A DNA stretch of 64,000 bases from Leptasterias polaris (Eukaryota; Echinodermata; Asteroidea; Forcipulatida; Asteriidae), in NCBI GenBank assembly GCA_037783415.1, contig JAZGTN010000015.1, positions 3,793,001 through 3,857,000 of the forward strand, in the 5' to 3' direction. The first letter of the stretch is position 1, and the number at the start of each line of letters is the position of its first letter. The notes below the pieces were generated by a model, which was given only the letters and a program-made list of their open reading frames with translations, searched no databases and was not told the DNA's origin. Below are positions 48,476 to 62,123 of the stretch, one piece after another. The position numbers were made by a program, and so were the translations under genes.

Positions 48476-49729
48476 AGGTAGCTTGTCATTTCACTTGTTT
48501 GCTCAGCTTTTTCATTGGTCCTTATTTCAGATTAATTAGGGGTGTTTTTCAACACTGAACGAGCTAGTTGGACCACTTGGAGTTTGACTGGTTATTTGGC
48601 TAGCAGACCACTGTTAATGGAGAACGCTGGTTGAGTAAAATAGGGGAGATATTGCTAAAGGATTCAAAACTGATATAATTTTTTACACATTCAATAGCAC
48701 AGTAAAGCGACAATAACAGGATGAATAGGGAACAAGAAGAAAATGCTCAGTTTTAGATGTGGGAGGAAAACCCCAATGGGGGAAAACCCACGCAATGAGG
48801 TAGGGACTGGAAACCCAGTCATAATGCACAGCTACGGGCTGAGGTGGGATTTGAACTAGGGTCAGGGAAAGAAACCACTGAGACAACCTGATCCCCAACT
48901 TTGTGAAACACGACCTGTAAACATGCACACATGTAAACACTGACATGACTGAGCAAACTACATGTACAGAGGAGAGACTCGAGTCCAAACTTCCATGGAT
49001 TCTGTCTACAAACAAACTTTGCCTCTTGTAAGCTGTGAATTTGTAGTTGAACTTGAGAACTCTCTAACTTTGAATCCTCGAGCATTGAATCCTCTCTAAC
49101 TCCTAAAATACGTTCATACTGTTGCAGAATGGATCTTATTGACTTGGCAAGTCTTATGCTTATTCATACCCGAGTTCCCACACAATACTGTAGGGTGACG
49201 GAGGCAATTGCCTCCATGCCCCTGATCATTGCCTTGGTGCCCTCGTTAAATGTTCAAATACAAATTGTTATTTACCTCACAAAGGTGCCCTTTACTGATG
49301 AAAAAACAGCCTTGCCCCGACAAGAGTGAAGTATGAGGTCTGCCGCATGCACTTTAAAAAGCTCTTACTGCTCCGATAATAAATTTTCATTTGATAATTT
49401 ATGGAAGTTTTTAGACTTACATATGTAAGGATACAATCTTTTGAGCTTTTTAATTATTTTTAATGTCGGGATTGAGGTCAGTCAGTCACTAACAGATTTT
49501 TCACTTAAGTATTTGTGGTGAGTGGGTAGAGAGGGAAGGGGGGGGGGAGATATTTAAAATTGTATTCCTGTGAAAAATATAGCAAAATAATCATTAATTC
49601 TGATCTATGGAGATTTTCCATTTGATTGAAGGGTTATAATTTGAGAGAATACAATATTAGTTAAACATGATATTTGTAGATCATAAAATCCAGTGTATCG
49701 CACTCTTCCAATTATAAATCTTCAAAAAT
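48476..49729. other. Intergenic or intronic, no exon found
   Basis: A segment near 49200-49320 (gcctccatgcccctgatcat) resembles, in inverted orientation, one near 52040-52160, suggesting another dispersed repeat. A G run is near 49541-49548. Confidence 0.3.
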
Positions 49730-49733
49730 TTAA

Positions 49734-50052
49734 GGGTGCACACTGGTAAGGGTGAAAATACGAATGTTTACAGATTTGCACACAACTTAAATGGTATAAA
49801 GATGGTCATGGTGGGAAAACTTCCCTTAAAAAGTTTTTGCTTGAGGTGCTGTCGTTTTTGAGAAGTGAGTAAAACAGTTAAATTTGATCTTGTAAGTCCA
49901 AAACTAGTGTTTGAAAACAGTGAAACACGTCAGTTTTTCCCCCCTGCTATTTTCTTGTGACTCCGATGACCGACTGAGCCTAAACTTTCACAGGTTTGTT
50001 ATTTTAGGTATTATGTTGTAGTCTCTGACAATAACCAATGTTGGCCCCGGCT
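49734..50052. mobile_element. TTAA-flanked MITE, family C copy 2
   Basis: Begins GGGTGCACACTGGTAAGG after TTAA (49730-49733) and ends at TTAA 50053-50056, which it shares with the next element. Internal words such as ggtataaagatggtcatggtg match 44406-44753. Confidence 0.75.
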
Positions 50053-50056
50053 TTAA

Positions 50057-50410
50057 AGGCCTATACACTATTGGTAAGATCGAAAAACACAAATGTTCAC
50101 AGATTCACACATAACTTACATGATTTAAAGTAAGTAATGGTAGAAAGGGTTCCTTAAAATATTTCTGCCTAAAATGCTATTGTTTCTGAGAAATTAGTAA
50201 AACAATAGTTTTTATCACGCCCGATAATAAACTCGATGTTTGAAAAACAGAAAACACATAAGGTCTCTTTTCACTATTTTCTCGTGACCTCGATGACCAA
50301 TTGAGCTCAAATTTTCACAGGTTTATTATTTCATGTATGTGGTTGATTACACAAAACATGAACACTGTCTGTGATTATTTTGTCAGCTCTGCCAATCCTG
50401 TATAATACCT
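50057..50410. mobile_element. TTAA-flanked MITE, family B copy 2
   Basis: Inverted copy of 12975-13328, same 354-bp length, with TTAA at 50053-50056 and 50411-50414. Confidence 0.85.
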
Positions 50411-50414
50411 TTAA

Positions 50415-51249
50415 ATGAAACAAACCTTGATGATTCTTCTCATTATTTTGTCAAATGAAACGTTTCTGGCAAATACAATAAATACAGAATATATACAGAA
50501 TGTTTAAAACTTCATATCACAATTATTGATAGCATTGTAGATGGTTTGGTTGTCTGCACTTTTGATTTCATTGCACTAGTTTCAGAAGTGCCCGATTTTG
50601 GCGTGGGCCATTTTATCTTCTCTAAAACATGGCAGCTGAATTTGATGATATTTTTTTACTGGTTGGGGTTGTATTGTGTGGCTATCTGCCATCATCCCTT
50701 TAAAGGAAAAACTACAACTGGTACAGTGCACTGCTGCCCCGATGGGTTGATTTGATTATGGAGAGCATATGGCTAATGGGTGGACCTTGGTGCATAACAG
50801 CATTAATGGAAATGCATTATTGACAAAAAATATGAATGTCAAAAGATATAATAGGGGTCCATGGCAATTTGATAAAGAATAGAAACTCATGCGACGAGTG
50901 CAGGACAAGAAAGACGATTCATCGAATATCCATTTCATTTAAGTCGGGGGGGGGGGGGGGAAATGAGGTTGACACATCCATTGAAAAGATGAACAGCTAC
51001 CCTGTCTTGCAGTGTAGTAACCTACTTTTTGATACTTACTGCCTCTGCTGTTGCTATTTGTTGTAGGTGAAGAATGGAACAGTCATTCAAGAAGTTTGTT
51101 AGGATCGACCATGAACAAAGAGGGAGAAATTCTGTAATAGTGGTGAATGGAACACTATCTACTTGGAAGGTTCCACATGTTTTGGCTGTTTATTACTTAC
51201 TGCTCATGCCGCATATTCAGTAGTATCCAGTGTTGACAGACCAGCTGAC
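50415..51249. other. Spacer with poly-G run
   Basis: G run at about 50946-50960. No exon recognised. Confidence 0.35.
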
Positions 51250-51378
51250 CAGGGGTCGATTTCACAAAACTCTTCCTAACTTAGGACTAGTCCTAGGCAA
51301 TGCTAAGAGATAGGACTAGTCTTAGCATTGCCTAGGACTAGTCCTAAGTTAGGAAGAGTTTTGTGAAATCGACCCCTG
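51250..51378. mobile_element. 129-bp hairpin element, ggggtcgatttcacaaa family, copy 2
   Basis: Two 59-bp arms (51250-51308 and 51320-51378) are perfect complements around an 11-nt loop. Outer ends are CAGGGGTCGATTTCACAAAA and complement. The arms contain repeated ggactagtcc palindromes. Confidence 0.9.
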
Positions 51379-51414
51379 ATACTTTGCTCTTACATGGCAA
51401 GGCAGTTTTAATAA

Positions 51415-51758
51415 TAATAATAAATAATAACTAGTTATATAGGCATTTTACAATAATGTATCAATGCGCTTTACATTAGTGCCCTGGTCATTGGGCCAAT
51501 AACATTCCTTTTATCTTTCTCGGCTCCCTAGGGAGTATACAGCCCTGGGCTGCTGTGGCGCTCCGAAGGCTTTTTCAAACACAATATCAACCTCTACCCT
51601 TGCAGGTACCCATTTATACCCCTGGTTGAAGAGAAGCAATTATAGAAAAGTGTCTTGCTCAAGGACACAAGCGTCATGACCGGGACTCGAACCCACACCC
51701 CGATGACTAAACCACCAGAACTTGAATCCGATGCTCTAAACCACTCGGCCATGACACC
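51415..51758 (-). mobile_element. tRNA-Leu-derived SINE with AAT tail
   Basis: The 90-nt tRNA-like head (51758-51669) has ATGGCCGAGTGG as A box, TTCAAGTTCTGG around a CAA anticodon, a long variable arm and GGGTTCGAGTCCC as B box, all like tRNA-Leu(CAA). The body (gtgtccttgagcaagacactt) follows, and the element ends in an (aat)n tract at about 51410-51430. The tail and body mark it as a SINE, not a tRNA gene. Confidence 0.8.
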
Positions 51759-51786
51759 GTACAGTTTTCCCAAGTTAAGGGCAACA

Positions 51787-51850
51787 TGGGCTCGAAATTG
51801 GGGGGAAAAATCCACAAGACCGCAGGGCTTGTAGCACAAAATGTTTACTG
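51787..51850. mobile_element. Fragment of the hAT-like element's right end
   Basis: Matches the complement of about 8640-8701 (gggctcgaaatt, aatccacaaga, gcagggcttgt). A more diverged piece is near 52334-52395. Confidence 0.6.
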
Positions 51851-52399
51851 TCCCATTACTGTCCCATTACTGTCCCATAATTCTTTTTACAATACCAGAA
51901 TTGAAATGGGAAACCAATACCTGCTTTAATTTGAACAAGCACAACAAGAAGATTTATCTCATTTGTATTGTGGGTAAGTATTCTTCAATACACAACAGAT
52001 TTGAAAGATTTTTACCAAACTGGAGACTGCCGTACTTGTCCAGTCATGAGTTTACTGCCCCTGGCACCTCTATGAGGGAAATGTAACTATCTACTGGAGC
52101 ATTTCAAGGGGCACCAAGGCAATGACCTAGGGCATGGAGCAGCCTCCATGAAGTATCCAACCTCTGAAAAGCTCTTCAACACTAAGTTCCTTCCACAGAT
52201 TCAGTTTACTTGTGAATTTATCTGGAAGTTGTTTTTTGTGACTCTGTGGAGAAATAAACTAACTTTAAACTTAAGTTCTAAAACATTTTGTGGGTTCAAA
52301 GTGGAAAGGGAGATTGCTCTTCCAAAATAGTAAGCCCATTTTGGGGGGCAAATCCACTAGATCCCAGGCTTGTAGCGCAAACTTTTACCGGCGTGAACA

Positions 52400-55300
52400 T
52401 TTTTATTTGCAAGACTAGAATCAAAATGAGAAAAAAATGTACACACAAGTCAACACATTAACTGTTTTTGTTCGGACAAGAATAAGTAAGAGAAGATTGT
52501 TCGGCTTATTATAGGGAAGCATACTTCGCTACTCAACAGAATTTAAAGATATTTACTAGACTCGAAAGTAAACGGGCTGTGGTGGGAAGCGGTGCCAGTG
52601 ATTCCAGTGGGGTAAAATTTGAGGAGGAGACCACGGGCAAATGCCTGTAGAGAGAGAGAGAGAAAGTGAACAATTAAACATCTTTGTATTTGTTTATTGA
52701 AGAGATTACACAGTAAGGTATTAGATTCAATTCATACCATTGTGCATGCCACATATATTTTCCTAAATTGTTAAATGGAACTTGTGACTTCTGTTTAACC
52801 ATTAAACTGTTTCTACAGATTCCAATACAAAGTGGAACTGTGGTGAAGTGCAGGGTGTGCAAGGTACCTGTATTGTCTGTGGAAGTCTTTGTTTATCTAT
52901 GGCTACCCTGGTATTTTGAGATGCAGATGTCAATGCACTTCAAAGGATGGTCACAAAACCACAGTATGCACACACACCCCTTGTTGTGCTGGTGTAGTAA
53001 TTTTGGGGGTACAAAAGCAATGTATAACAAATTGTAAGGAATTAAAAATAATGTATTACAAGTTAGGGGATTAAGATAGGGGATTAAGTAGGGGATTAAG
53101 ATAAGACACATTCCCATCAACAATAGGTGTGTCAATCATTCTCCCTGGATAGTGTCTGGGGCTAACATTTGAAAATAAAAAGAATATAACCTGATGCTAT
53201 TGTGTGGGAGTGAGCTCACCATGGTCCTTAAAAGTAGTCTTTTCATTGTTACTAATAGTTACAAAAAGGAAATAATTCTCTACAGGGGATGGAAAAGGAA
53301 GGTAAATTTATTTGGTACTGATGGCTTCAGGTAAATAATAGAAAATATGGAAAAGGATTTCACCAGTTTAATTTTGAATTGGGGTTGAACAAGTTTTTTG
53401 TTGTTGGTTAAATGGATTAACATCCGAGCCCTAGACAAATATAAGATCTCCGGACTCGTCTGGTTGTCAGTTTACTGGCCCGATGCTAATAATACTGGCC
53501 TCAGGCCGGTGAAGTGTAATTTTTTGATCCCTGCACCATTCCTCATTATGACATTTTTCTCCAATTTATTTGGATGCACTCACACCTCATAATGTTTTAG
53601 ACCTCCCTCTGCGGATTCAGGGAATCTCTCCAGGATTTCTAAGAGAAGTGACGTTCAAATTAAGAAAGTTGTTTTGAAGTGTGACGTCTTGAAGTGTGGT
53701 CCACAGCTTGCGTCTGCATGATGGTTGTGTTTTATTTGACATTATAAACAAAAAGTACAGCCATGACAGCCTTCGAAGTATCAGTTAATGATTTGCATCA
53801 ATAGAGGGCCATATGTTTTGGCTTATATGGGAAAAACTCTGGAAATTTTCCTTTTTGAAGTTTCTTTCCATACAGCCTGACAATTTTGTTTCGGGAAAAG
53901 GGGGACACAGTTTAGGATGTGAGGACAGATTGTGTTGGAGGGGTCCTTTGTTGCTGTTTGCTGATGAATTAGGCCAAGTAAAAAAAAATACCAGTTGATC
54001 GTCCCCGCCCGCATCCTTTTTTGAGGCCGCATCCTTTTTTTAAATTTTTTTTATTTTCAATTTTTCCTAACAAAAAAAAATATAAAATAAAATGTTTGTA
54101 TTTTTAATCCACCCTTGACGTATATATTTTAATTTTTGATGTAAACTTACCTCATGCAACAAATAGATATAAAGAAAGTTAGCGGTGATTTCAAACTGAA
54201 GAATTAGTGGCCTGTTTGAATTGAAATACTTGGCGGCCATCTTGGAAAAAAAATAAAAAATAAAAAATAAAAAGGCCCTCATCCTCCTCTTTTTGGAAAA
54301 ATCAGGACGATAAACTGGTATTTTTTTTTATTTGGCCTTAGTGAACATTGATTTTATGCAAATTAATGAAACCTTGTTAGCAGGACCCGGGACTGGGAAG
54401 TGATGGGATGTTGTACTTAAATAGTGCAATCCGTGTACTGGGCCCAATTTCATGGCAATGCTTCACAGCATTCTGTGAAGCGAGTGATTATTGTATACAT
54501 GTATGGACTATAAGCGCAGAATTCCTGCAGTAAGCAGCCATGCTCCACAGTTTCACTGTTGTTGGAATGAAAAAACCATGAAATGGAAAAACAATAAAAA
54601 CTTGATTGTGACAAATCAATATGCTAAAATTAAATGCCCCCCTTTTTGGGGGGAGGGGGTGGGTTTCTTGTCTATTTTATGAAGTTTAGAATCTAGAGGA
54701 TGTTTTTGGGGGAAATGTCAAGCTTAATAATCCAGGCGTGATATTCTCCTACTTTAGTTTGAGCCGTCGGGAAAACAATCAGAAAAGAATAAATGTTTAA
54801 ATAGCCTGAGAAGTTTTCTAAAGCATACACCATGTGCACATGTAGGTCAGCCCTTGTACTGTTGAAATGTTCCTACTTTTTTTCCCACCAGGGACCGAAT
54901 ATCATACCTGATATTCTTTAAAAAAAACCAAGATTTATAGATTTCTCTCAGAGGTGTTCATTCAAGTTAAATGAATTCTCAATAATCCTCAGTTAATAAT
55001 TTTGTTGATGAAATAGATACTAACATTTTGTGGGATTTATTGGTTTGTGTCAGAGTTGTTCTTGGAAATTGTTAATGCAGAATAACACTTCTCAATTCCT
55101 CATACATTAATTATGAGTCTGTATAGTCTGGATCAAATTGCATACACATCAGAGTTGAGCACACTGAAGTGCATAGAGATACACTGAAGATGACGAGCAA
55201 AACTGTAACCAAGATTGGATAAAAAAACCGGTAACTGTCAATTCCCTCGTAATATTTCCCCGTCTAAACATTGACATCACAATCCGTTTATCACCAAATT

Positions 55301-56587
55301 ATAGGTGAGTAGCTCCCGGCGTGATTGGACAAAACAGGTTGGGAATTTTATGAAAATGCATATAATTTGCACTTGATCTCCCTTCACGTTGAGAAGGGCT
55401 TTTTTTAAGAAAATGCAGCGGAACCCCATTAAGGTGACAGGAGCTTCATTATCTGAAGCCCCGCCTCCCTTCTCTCTCTCTCTCTTTCCATCTGTGTGCA
55501 ATCTCATTGATGACTAATGCATCCTTGTCTTTCCCGCGTCTCCATCCTTGTTGCCAATGTACGAGCTAGGATGATTCATCCCGCATCGTCAATGGACCCC
55601 ACTCTCCCAGTCACTGAGTTTGCATCTCATTTGTCGGTGTGTCGTCACAGCCGGCACGCCACGCTACACGACTTGAATACTGATTCCGACCACACTACCC
55701 CAATTGATTATTAAACAGACACATGACAGAGAGAGGAGGCTGGAGAGACTCTGAATCTTGATTCTGATGACAACATCTGAGAAATTATGGATTCGAGTAC
55801 GTCCGAGCCGGCTTCGGGGCCCCACATTTTTTATGAATGTCTCAGATGAGGCCCCGTGGGGGAAACTCGTATTGTGTTTACTTTTTTTTCGGGGGCTGAG
55901 TCTTTAGTCCCATCAGGGGAAATATATTGATGTCTTGGTACAGCGACGTAGTCCATAGGAAGGTGGCAGCCATGAGAAGGTTATTTCGTCATCAACGGGT
56001 AACGTACAAATGCTTATTTCTGTGGTTTTTACTCATTAATTTGGTCGGACTGGACACTGGGCTAGACGACAGGAGGTCGCCAGTGTTCCTTTGTAGTGTG
56101 CAGTATTTCTTGTGTGTGTAGTGTGTGGATTTAATGGATTAATTGATGAATTAGACATTGATTGTTGACTGGGATTATCATCGGTACTCGCCTGATTCAC
56201 CGGCATACGGCTTGTCTTGTTAGAGAAGGGAGTTTGTGCATATTATTCACTCCATTCGTGGAATAGCTGTACAGGATCCATGTATCGCCCACGTGTACTA
56301 GTCTTGCCACAGGTATTGTTGTATTAATTTTGTACAATTCTTTAATCAATTTCTTTTGACTCTTGACTCTACCCTTAAACATTGATTCATTTTACAATTT
56401 TTTAATCAATTAACTGAAGGCCAATACTATACCGTGTAGCATTTACTGGTAGCATTTGAGTGCCTTGTTTCTCATCTTGCATAGATTGTCTGGGTCGTTT
56501 GTACATAGCTCGCTCTTCTCTAATCTTCACTAGAGAATGAGGTCAAATGCAGTGATGGAAATTTATGAATGGTTAATTCCTACATTG
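52400..56587. other. Gene-poor region
   Basis: No exon assigned. Two 42-bp direct repeats of gattaagataggggattaag type lie near 53066-53102. A candidate short exon at 52820-52864 and a start-like MRRLFRHQR|gtaacg at 55971 were considered and left out. Confidence 0.3.
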
Positions 56588-56736
56588 CATTTTAGTGTTT
56601 TAGTGATGTTTTAGTGACATTTTAGTGACATTTTAGTGTTTTTTGATATTTTAGTGTTTTAGTGACATTTTAGTGTTTTAGTGACATTTTAGTGTTTTAG
56701 TGACATTTTAGTGTTTTAGTGACATTTTAGTGACAT
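56588..56736. repeat. 19-bp minisatellite (acattttagtgttttagtg)
   Basis: About seven units built from two near-identical half units, ttttagtg. Very AT-rich. Confidence 0.9.
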
Positions 56737-57525
56737 CAGAATTTACACTAAAATTTGTGAAAATACTTTGTTTTTTAAAAGTGACTTCTAAAAGCAGTGA
56801 TTTAGGATTTTAAAAAAATAGCATATTAATAACTGTTTAATTATATTGTCTAAGACACCACTCTTAACACCTAAACCAAGGAAAGCATCGGAAGTTTTTT
56901 GTTAAAGATTTTGCCAGACCATGTTGTTGCTACAAAAATAAAATCAAAGCCACTCTCTCCCTCCAAAAATCAACCTGATTTGCCTGATGACGATCAGTTA
57001 CATGTACAAGAAAGGAGAATTCATGGAATGACTTCATCCAGTAGTCTTGCCTAGCAAAATATTTACATTTACAATTATTCACAATTAACATCTATCCAAT
57101 TATTTACACTGGACATGTTTTGTGCTCACTGATTGCTAATATTGAGTAGCAAGTGGTGAGTTTTGAGACTAAGCAACTGATACATTTTGAGTAGCATTTT
57201 ATTGCTGTGCTGTACAAAGGAATCTGTTCACTGACTACATACGTGTACTTAGTGTAGCCATTATTAGCCTACCATAACTATGCTCTTGACAATTTATCAT
57301 TTGAATTTTTTGGGGATGCAAAATTTCCCACATCTTGGGAGTTGACTGTGTCTGAAGACTAAAATGTTTAATATATGAGGACCACCTGTTATGAGTTGGT
57401 TACTATAACATGTTTTTTATTTATACAAATTCAAAGCTCCTCATAAAATTAAGGCAAGTTGAAAACAATGAATGATTCATCAATTTCAATAATTGAGGGG
57501 ATCTTTTAGAATGCCATTTTGTCCT
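56737..57525. other. Nothing recognised
   Basis: AT-rich, without an assignable feature. Confidence 0.3.
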
Positions 57526-57529
57526 TTAA

Positions 57530-57909
57530 AGACAAAGTATACCTTTGGTGTTTGGAACTGTTCAATTGTTTTAATCCTATATAAATGAAGATAATATACA
57601 ATAAATCTAACTTGTGAAAATTTCATTTTCAAAAGGTGGTTGTGTTTTCAGAAATCCGGAGCGGTTATGTCCACGCAGGAAGAATAACCCCTAATAGGAA
57701 TACACAATCTGAGAAATGTATCCGACAGTAACGTTTCTCAGATTCACATTTTGGGGCATAAAGCCTGATATCTTTTTCCATAACCACATTACTTCGAAGT
57801 GTAATGTTACTCGAAATGCTTTATACTATCAAAAGCTGCTGTAGGCTTCTAACCAACAAGTTTTTATTGACATTCATTTTAGGAGTGATTACCAAACGTA
57901 TACCTTCCC
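57530..57909. mobile_element. Diverged family A MITE, copy 5
   Basis: TTAA at 57526-57529; the right TTAA is lost (ccctaaat). Shares ccacgcaggaagaat and taatcctatataaatg with 58491-58879, and has a central ctgagaaatg/cgtttctcag hairpin. Confidence 0.65.
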
Positions 57910-58490
57910 TAAATTATATATATATATTTTTTAATACTTCTTTCGTAATGTATGAAATATTTGTTCTAGTTCCTCTCATCTCTTCGACATTATGACCTAG
58001 TATTAATAAATTTGAAAAAGCTGCATGGATTGCAACTTTTAAAAATCTCATAAAACAAAACCACGTAGTCAATATTATTAATCTATTTTCTGAAAAACTT
58101 GTATTTGAGTGGTTGACATTTTCTCATTGGTTAGTTTTGTTTGTGGATACTAGAGGATTTTCGACGAATCTACTCTTCCAAAAATAAATGCCTGACCCCC
58201 AAATGTTTCCTGTAATAATACCCTCAGTGTCAAACAACATGTTTTCCTGATTTCCCAAAATGAAGCTGGCATACCTGGAGGGAATATAGTCAGATGGCAT
58301 TTTGGTACAATGAGAATATGATTGCTATTGTTCACAGAGAACGCAGGCAAGCAACCCTTTGGCTGATTTCTCTCCCCCCCCCCCTCATTTTATGGGTCAT
58401 AGAATACTGAGAAACACTGTTTACAGGTACAAGGCAGTTTCCTCTTGTTTGTATTTTGATTATCAAGTTGCATGTGTGTAATTTTGTTAA

Positions 58491-58879
58491 AGGTGCTGTA
58501 TACGTTTGGTAATTGGAGCCTACTGATTGTGTTAATCCTATATAAATGTAGGTACATACAATAAAACTAACCTGTGAAAATTTCACTTCAAAAGGTGGTC
58601 ACGTTTTTGAGATATCACCGAAAAACCAGAGCGAATATTTCCACGCAGGAAGAATATTCCCCATAGGAATACACAGTCTGAGAAGCGTTTCTGACAGAAA
58701 CGCTTCTCAGATTCAAATTTTGGGGAATAAAAAGTGATATATTTTTCCATAACCGTAGTACTTCGAAGTTCAAAGTTTCTCAAAATTCATTATACTACCC
58801 AAAGCTGCTGTACTTCTTTCCAAGTAAGTTTTTTATTGCCATTAATTTTCAGAGTCATTACCAAACGTGTACTGTGCCT
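58491..58879. mobile_element. Family A MITE, copy 4
   Basis: TTAA at 58487-58490 and 58880-58883, with ends AGGTGCTGTATACGTTTGG and complement. The central palindrome tctgagaagcgtttctg / cagaaacgcttctcaga is perfect. Confidence 0.8.
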
Positions 58880-58883
58880 TTAA

Positions 58884-59896
58884 ATGCCTTCCAAAGCACA
58901 TCACATCTTGACCACATGGGTAATAGACCTGTGCAAGTCTCTCCCGTATTCAAACAATTTTGGGATCACTTTGTCCCGTGTTCATTGCTTTAACGCGTCA
59001 AGGAAACAAACTTGCGCACTTTAACGGGTCAAAATATTTGAATATGCACCAGACATGCATATTCCCAAAGACCAATATCTGCACTTAATAACACATGCAT
59101 GAAATAACAAGCCTGTGAAAGTTAAGGCTCAATTGATCATCACAGTCACTTGCATTACAAATGATGTAGTATGTATCCTTTTGTGGATTATGAATTCATT
59201 GATACACTTCACATATGAATGAATCTTGCCATGAATAATCTATCAGTACTTATAATTAAGTAGTTCCACCGATGAAAATAAGTGCTGCCTTTAATTTCTA
59301 AAATCCCATTTACCGCATTGTTGTTTTCTTTCATTGTGTGGGAGTGCGACTGTGTAGACAGTTTTTTATAAGCATCAGTGTCCTTTATGTGATAAGTGAG
59401 GAATTTAATGAGTGTTTTTGTAGTACAACTCTTCCATTATCGTTTGCCTCACGAAACCCCAACCTGTACCCCTACTGTCTCCTGCACATGAATCCCTATG
59501 TAGCTCCTGACCATGTCATTCAGTCACCATGGAGCCATGGGGATTGTGGGTCTATACTTGATGATGAATCACAGATACCTTATTATCATGTGGAGTAATT
59601 AAAGGCAAACATGGTGTTTGGTTTTTAAATCTATTTTGATCTGTACCCTCTTCAAAAAAACAAAAAAAACAAACAAAAAATCTGTGCATGGCTTGATATT
59701 TTAAATGAACCAATAACCACAGCTTATGATCTTTGTCCTTGGCACAGCCATATCTTTCAGCTAAACAGAGTGAGAGCCAGTGACATAAAGCTTGTAAGCA
59801 GATGTTTTCTGCTTACCGGCGGCACAGCCCTTAACTGGGTTTTTCTTTCATATCCCTATTGTAGACAGGGTTCTCCACATGCACAAGTTGGCGTAT
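58884..59896. other. Nothing recognised
   Basis: Contains a fragment related to families B/C near 59100-59150 (gaaataacaagcctgtgaaa). No exon assigned. Confidence 0.3.
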
Positions 59897-60055
59897 CAGG
59901 GGTGGATTTCACAAAGGATAGTCCTAACTTTAGGACTAGTCCTAGGAGTTAGGACTAGTACTAGACATAGGATCGATGTTAGCTAAGATCGATTTCACAA
60001 AACTCGTCCTAACTCGAGATAAGACCAGTCCTAACTCTTTGTGAAATCCACCCCA
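59897..60055. mobile_element. Hairpin element, ggggtcgatttcacaaa family, copy 3
   Basis: Ends caggggtggatttcacaaag and ctttgtgaaatccacccc, with internal ggactagtcc repeats as at 51250-51378. Confidence 0.75.
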
Positions 60056-62119
60056 GGTCGATTCGCTCATATTGCGAGCCAATGTGCGAATTGCGCCGAT
60101 TTGCAAACTAAATTTGTTATATTTTTTTATATATTTATTTTTTTTACTTCAGAGCAAACTCACAAAATTCTCACAAAATTTGCATTTCCACTTGACTGCT
60201 CTTGTAACTCCTGTATGCATGCATGTGTGTGTGTTGTGTTGTCATTTAGCCTTCGAGAAAGACTCTGCTAGGGTCGAAACGTCAGGCCACTAACTTATTT
60301 TTTGCAAAATTTGCAAAGGTGATACATTCAGAATTCCCCAGATTGCACATAGGGCTTGAAAAAAACATAAAATAAACACCAAGTAAAATACCAAGCAAAA
60401 TACATGTCAAGGACCTTGTTTTCAATTCAGCGTGCTTGGGCCAAACTTCCAAACATTTGGTCCAGATTGTCCCACAGTTTAGACAACAAAAACTGGGGAG
60501 AATCGTGATAGAGTAAGCAAAACAAAATTTAATCTTACTTGCCCTTGGTTGTTGGTGTATTGAAAAGCAAGCAGATGAGAGATGCTAGAATTCAACTCCA
60601 TTGTGAATGCACACAGGTGCTGTCAAATCTCCTTGATCGTTTATGAAAAAACACACTGAAGGCTAAATGGAAAATGTTCTGCTTTAAGCGTAAGCATTAT
60701 TGCTCGCTGGTAGACAGGAGCTACGAAATTTGGTTGGCCCTCGACTAGCCCCCTTTTCATATGATTTTGTGGCAGGCTTTGTTGGCTGCAACAGTGGGTA
60801 CATTATTCTGGAAAAAAATCTTTCTGGAACAAGATTTGACTCTTTTGAGGTATTGTACAAGAGTAGTACTAGTAGCCGACGTTTATTCTATGTTGTTTTT
60901 AGGGGAAAATAGAAGAAGCTGTTGCAAACGGCATACCAACCAAAAGGACCTATTGTTTATATGCAAACAAATAGTTCATGGCTTTGATGCCGCCTGTACA
61001 TCAGTTACCATGACATAACAAAGGTATAACAGAATTTAATGAGTATATTCTAACAAAGTAAACCATGATTTATTCTACGTGTGTTTACAATTACAAGGAA
61101 CTGGTTAGCTGATTTGTAAAAAATAAAAGGCAAATAATTTATGCCTCAATGCTTTTCAGTCTTGTTTGGGGGGGGGGGGACACACACCAGTGAACAGGGT
61201 CACCATAAACAATCAGTTGAGCATACACAAAGAAAAGGTTCAGTTAATTAAAAACGTGCAATATTTTGGCACCTTTTAATTAGAGACATCTCCGGGGAGG
61301 TTATGATTGAACAAGGCAAGCTGGCGCGGTGTGGGTAAGATCATACACCCATGGGAATGAGGTTGATTCATTGCAATCTTCTTATTTTAAATAAATACAG
61401 AAACCTGCAAAGTTTCATCAAATTAGGTTGTCCAGAAATTTCTAAGTAACAATGATGTTTTGTCCCCGACCTTTTTCAGGCATATACAATTTATATTGCT
61501 TGTTATACAGTTTGACTGTTAAAACTCAAAATAAGAGTTTTGGTGGACCTATCATATTCCAGTCGGAAACATTTTCCCAAAACATTTTGGACAAATAAGT
61601 TTTTAGATTAAAATTCTCAAAATTTATTCCAAATTTACTAAGCTATTTATTTATTTCAGGATTTGAATATGTGTTTTTAATAAGCAGCATAAATGCAACC
61701 ATTGTGTGAACAAGTGCCAGGTTTTTTTTTTCAAACCAAATTTGTTTCAACCTGATCTCTGTGCATGGTGTGCACTCTCCACTGACGCTATCGAGTTGTC
61801 CATTTACACCCACACACACACCAAGTGCATTACACAATTCAATTGATAGGCCTGCAGTCTATTTTAAAGGTAAGTGACTACCCATGAATGCGATCCTATG
61901 GCAGGTTCAGCACGTTTTTATAGATTGATGGATCCCTGTGTGTACAAAGTATCCACGTCATGAGTCAACTAACTCAAAACCATCTCATCAGAATCCGCCT
62001 CTTTAATAATGTAGGTTCACATCTTTTCCCTCTTCGCCTTTGGAAATCTTTTTTGGGTGGTTAAATTTCTTGACACATGTACTTCCCATATTTTGGTTAT
62101 TATTGCTACTTGTGATCAT
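60056..62119. other. Gene-poor region
   Basis: No exon recognised. G run at about 61170-61179; fragment of the gggcccaattt family near 60560-60700. Confidence 0.3.
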
Positions 62120-62123
62120 TTAA

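Noticed and set aside
51669..51758. tRNA-Leu(CAA) gene
   Set aside because: Continues into a SINE body and AAT tail; another tail fragment lies at 63836.
52820..52864. Possible 15-codon exon (IPIQSGTVVKCRVCK) between tttctacag and gtacct
   Set aside because: Phase would fit after exon 3, but the sequence does not resemble the expected coiled coil and the exon is tiny.
55971..55997. Start-like exon MRRLFRHQR before gtaacg
   Set aside because: Too short and with no partner exon.
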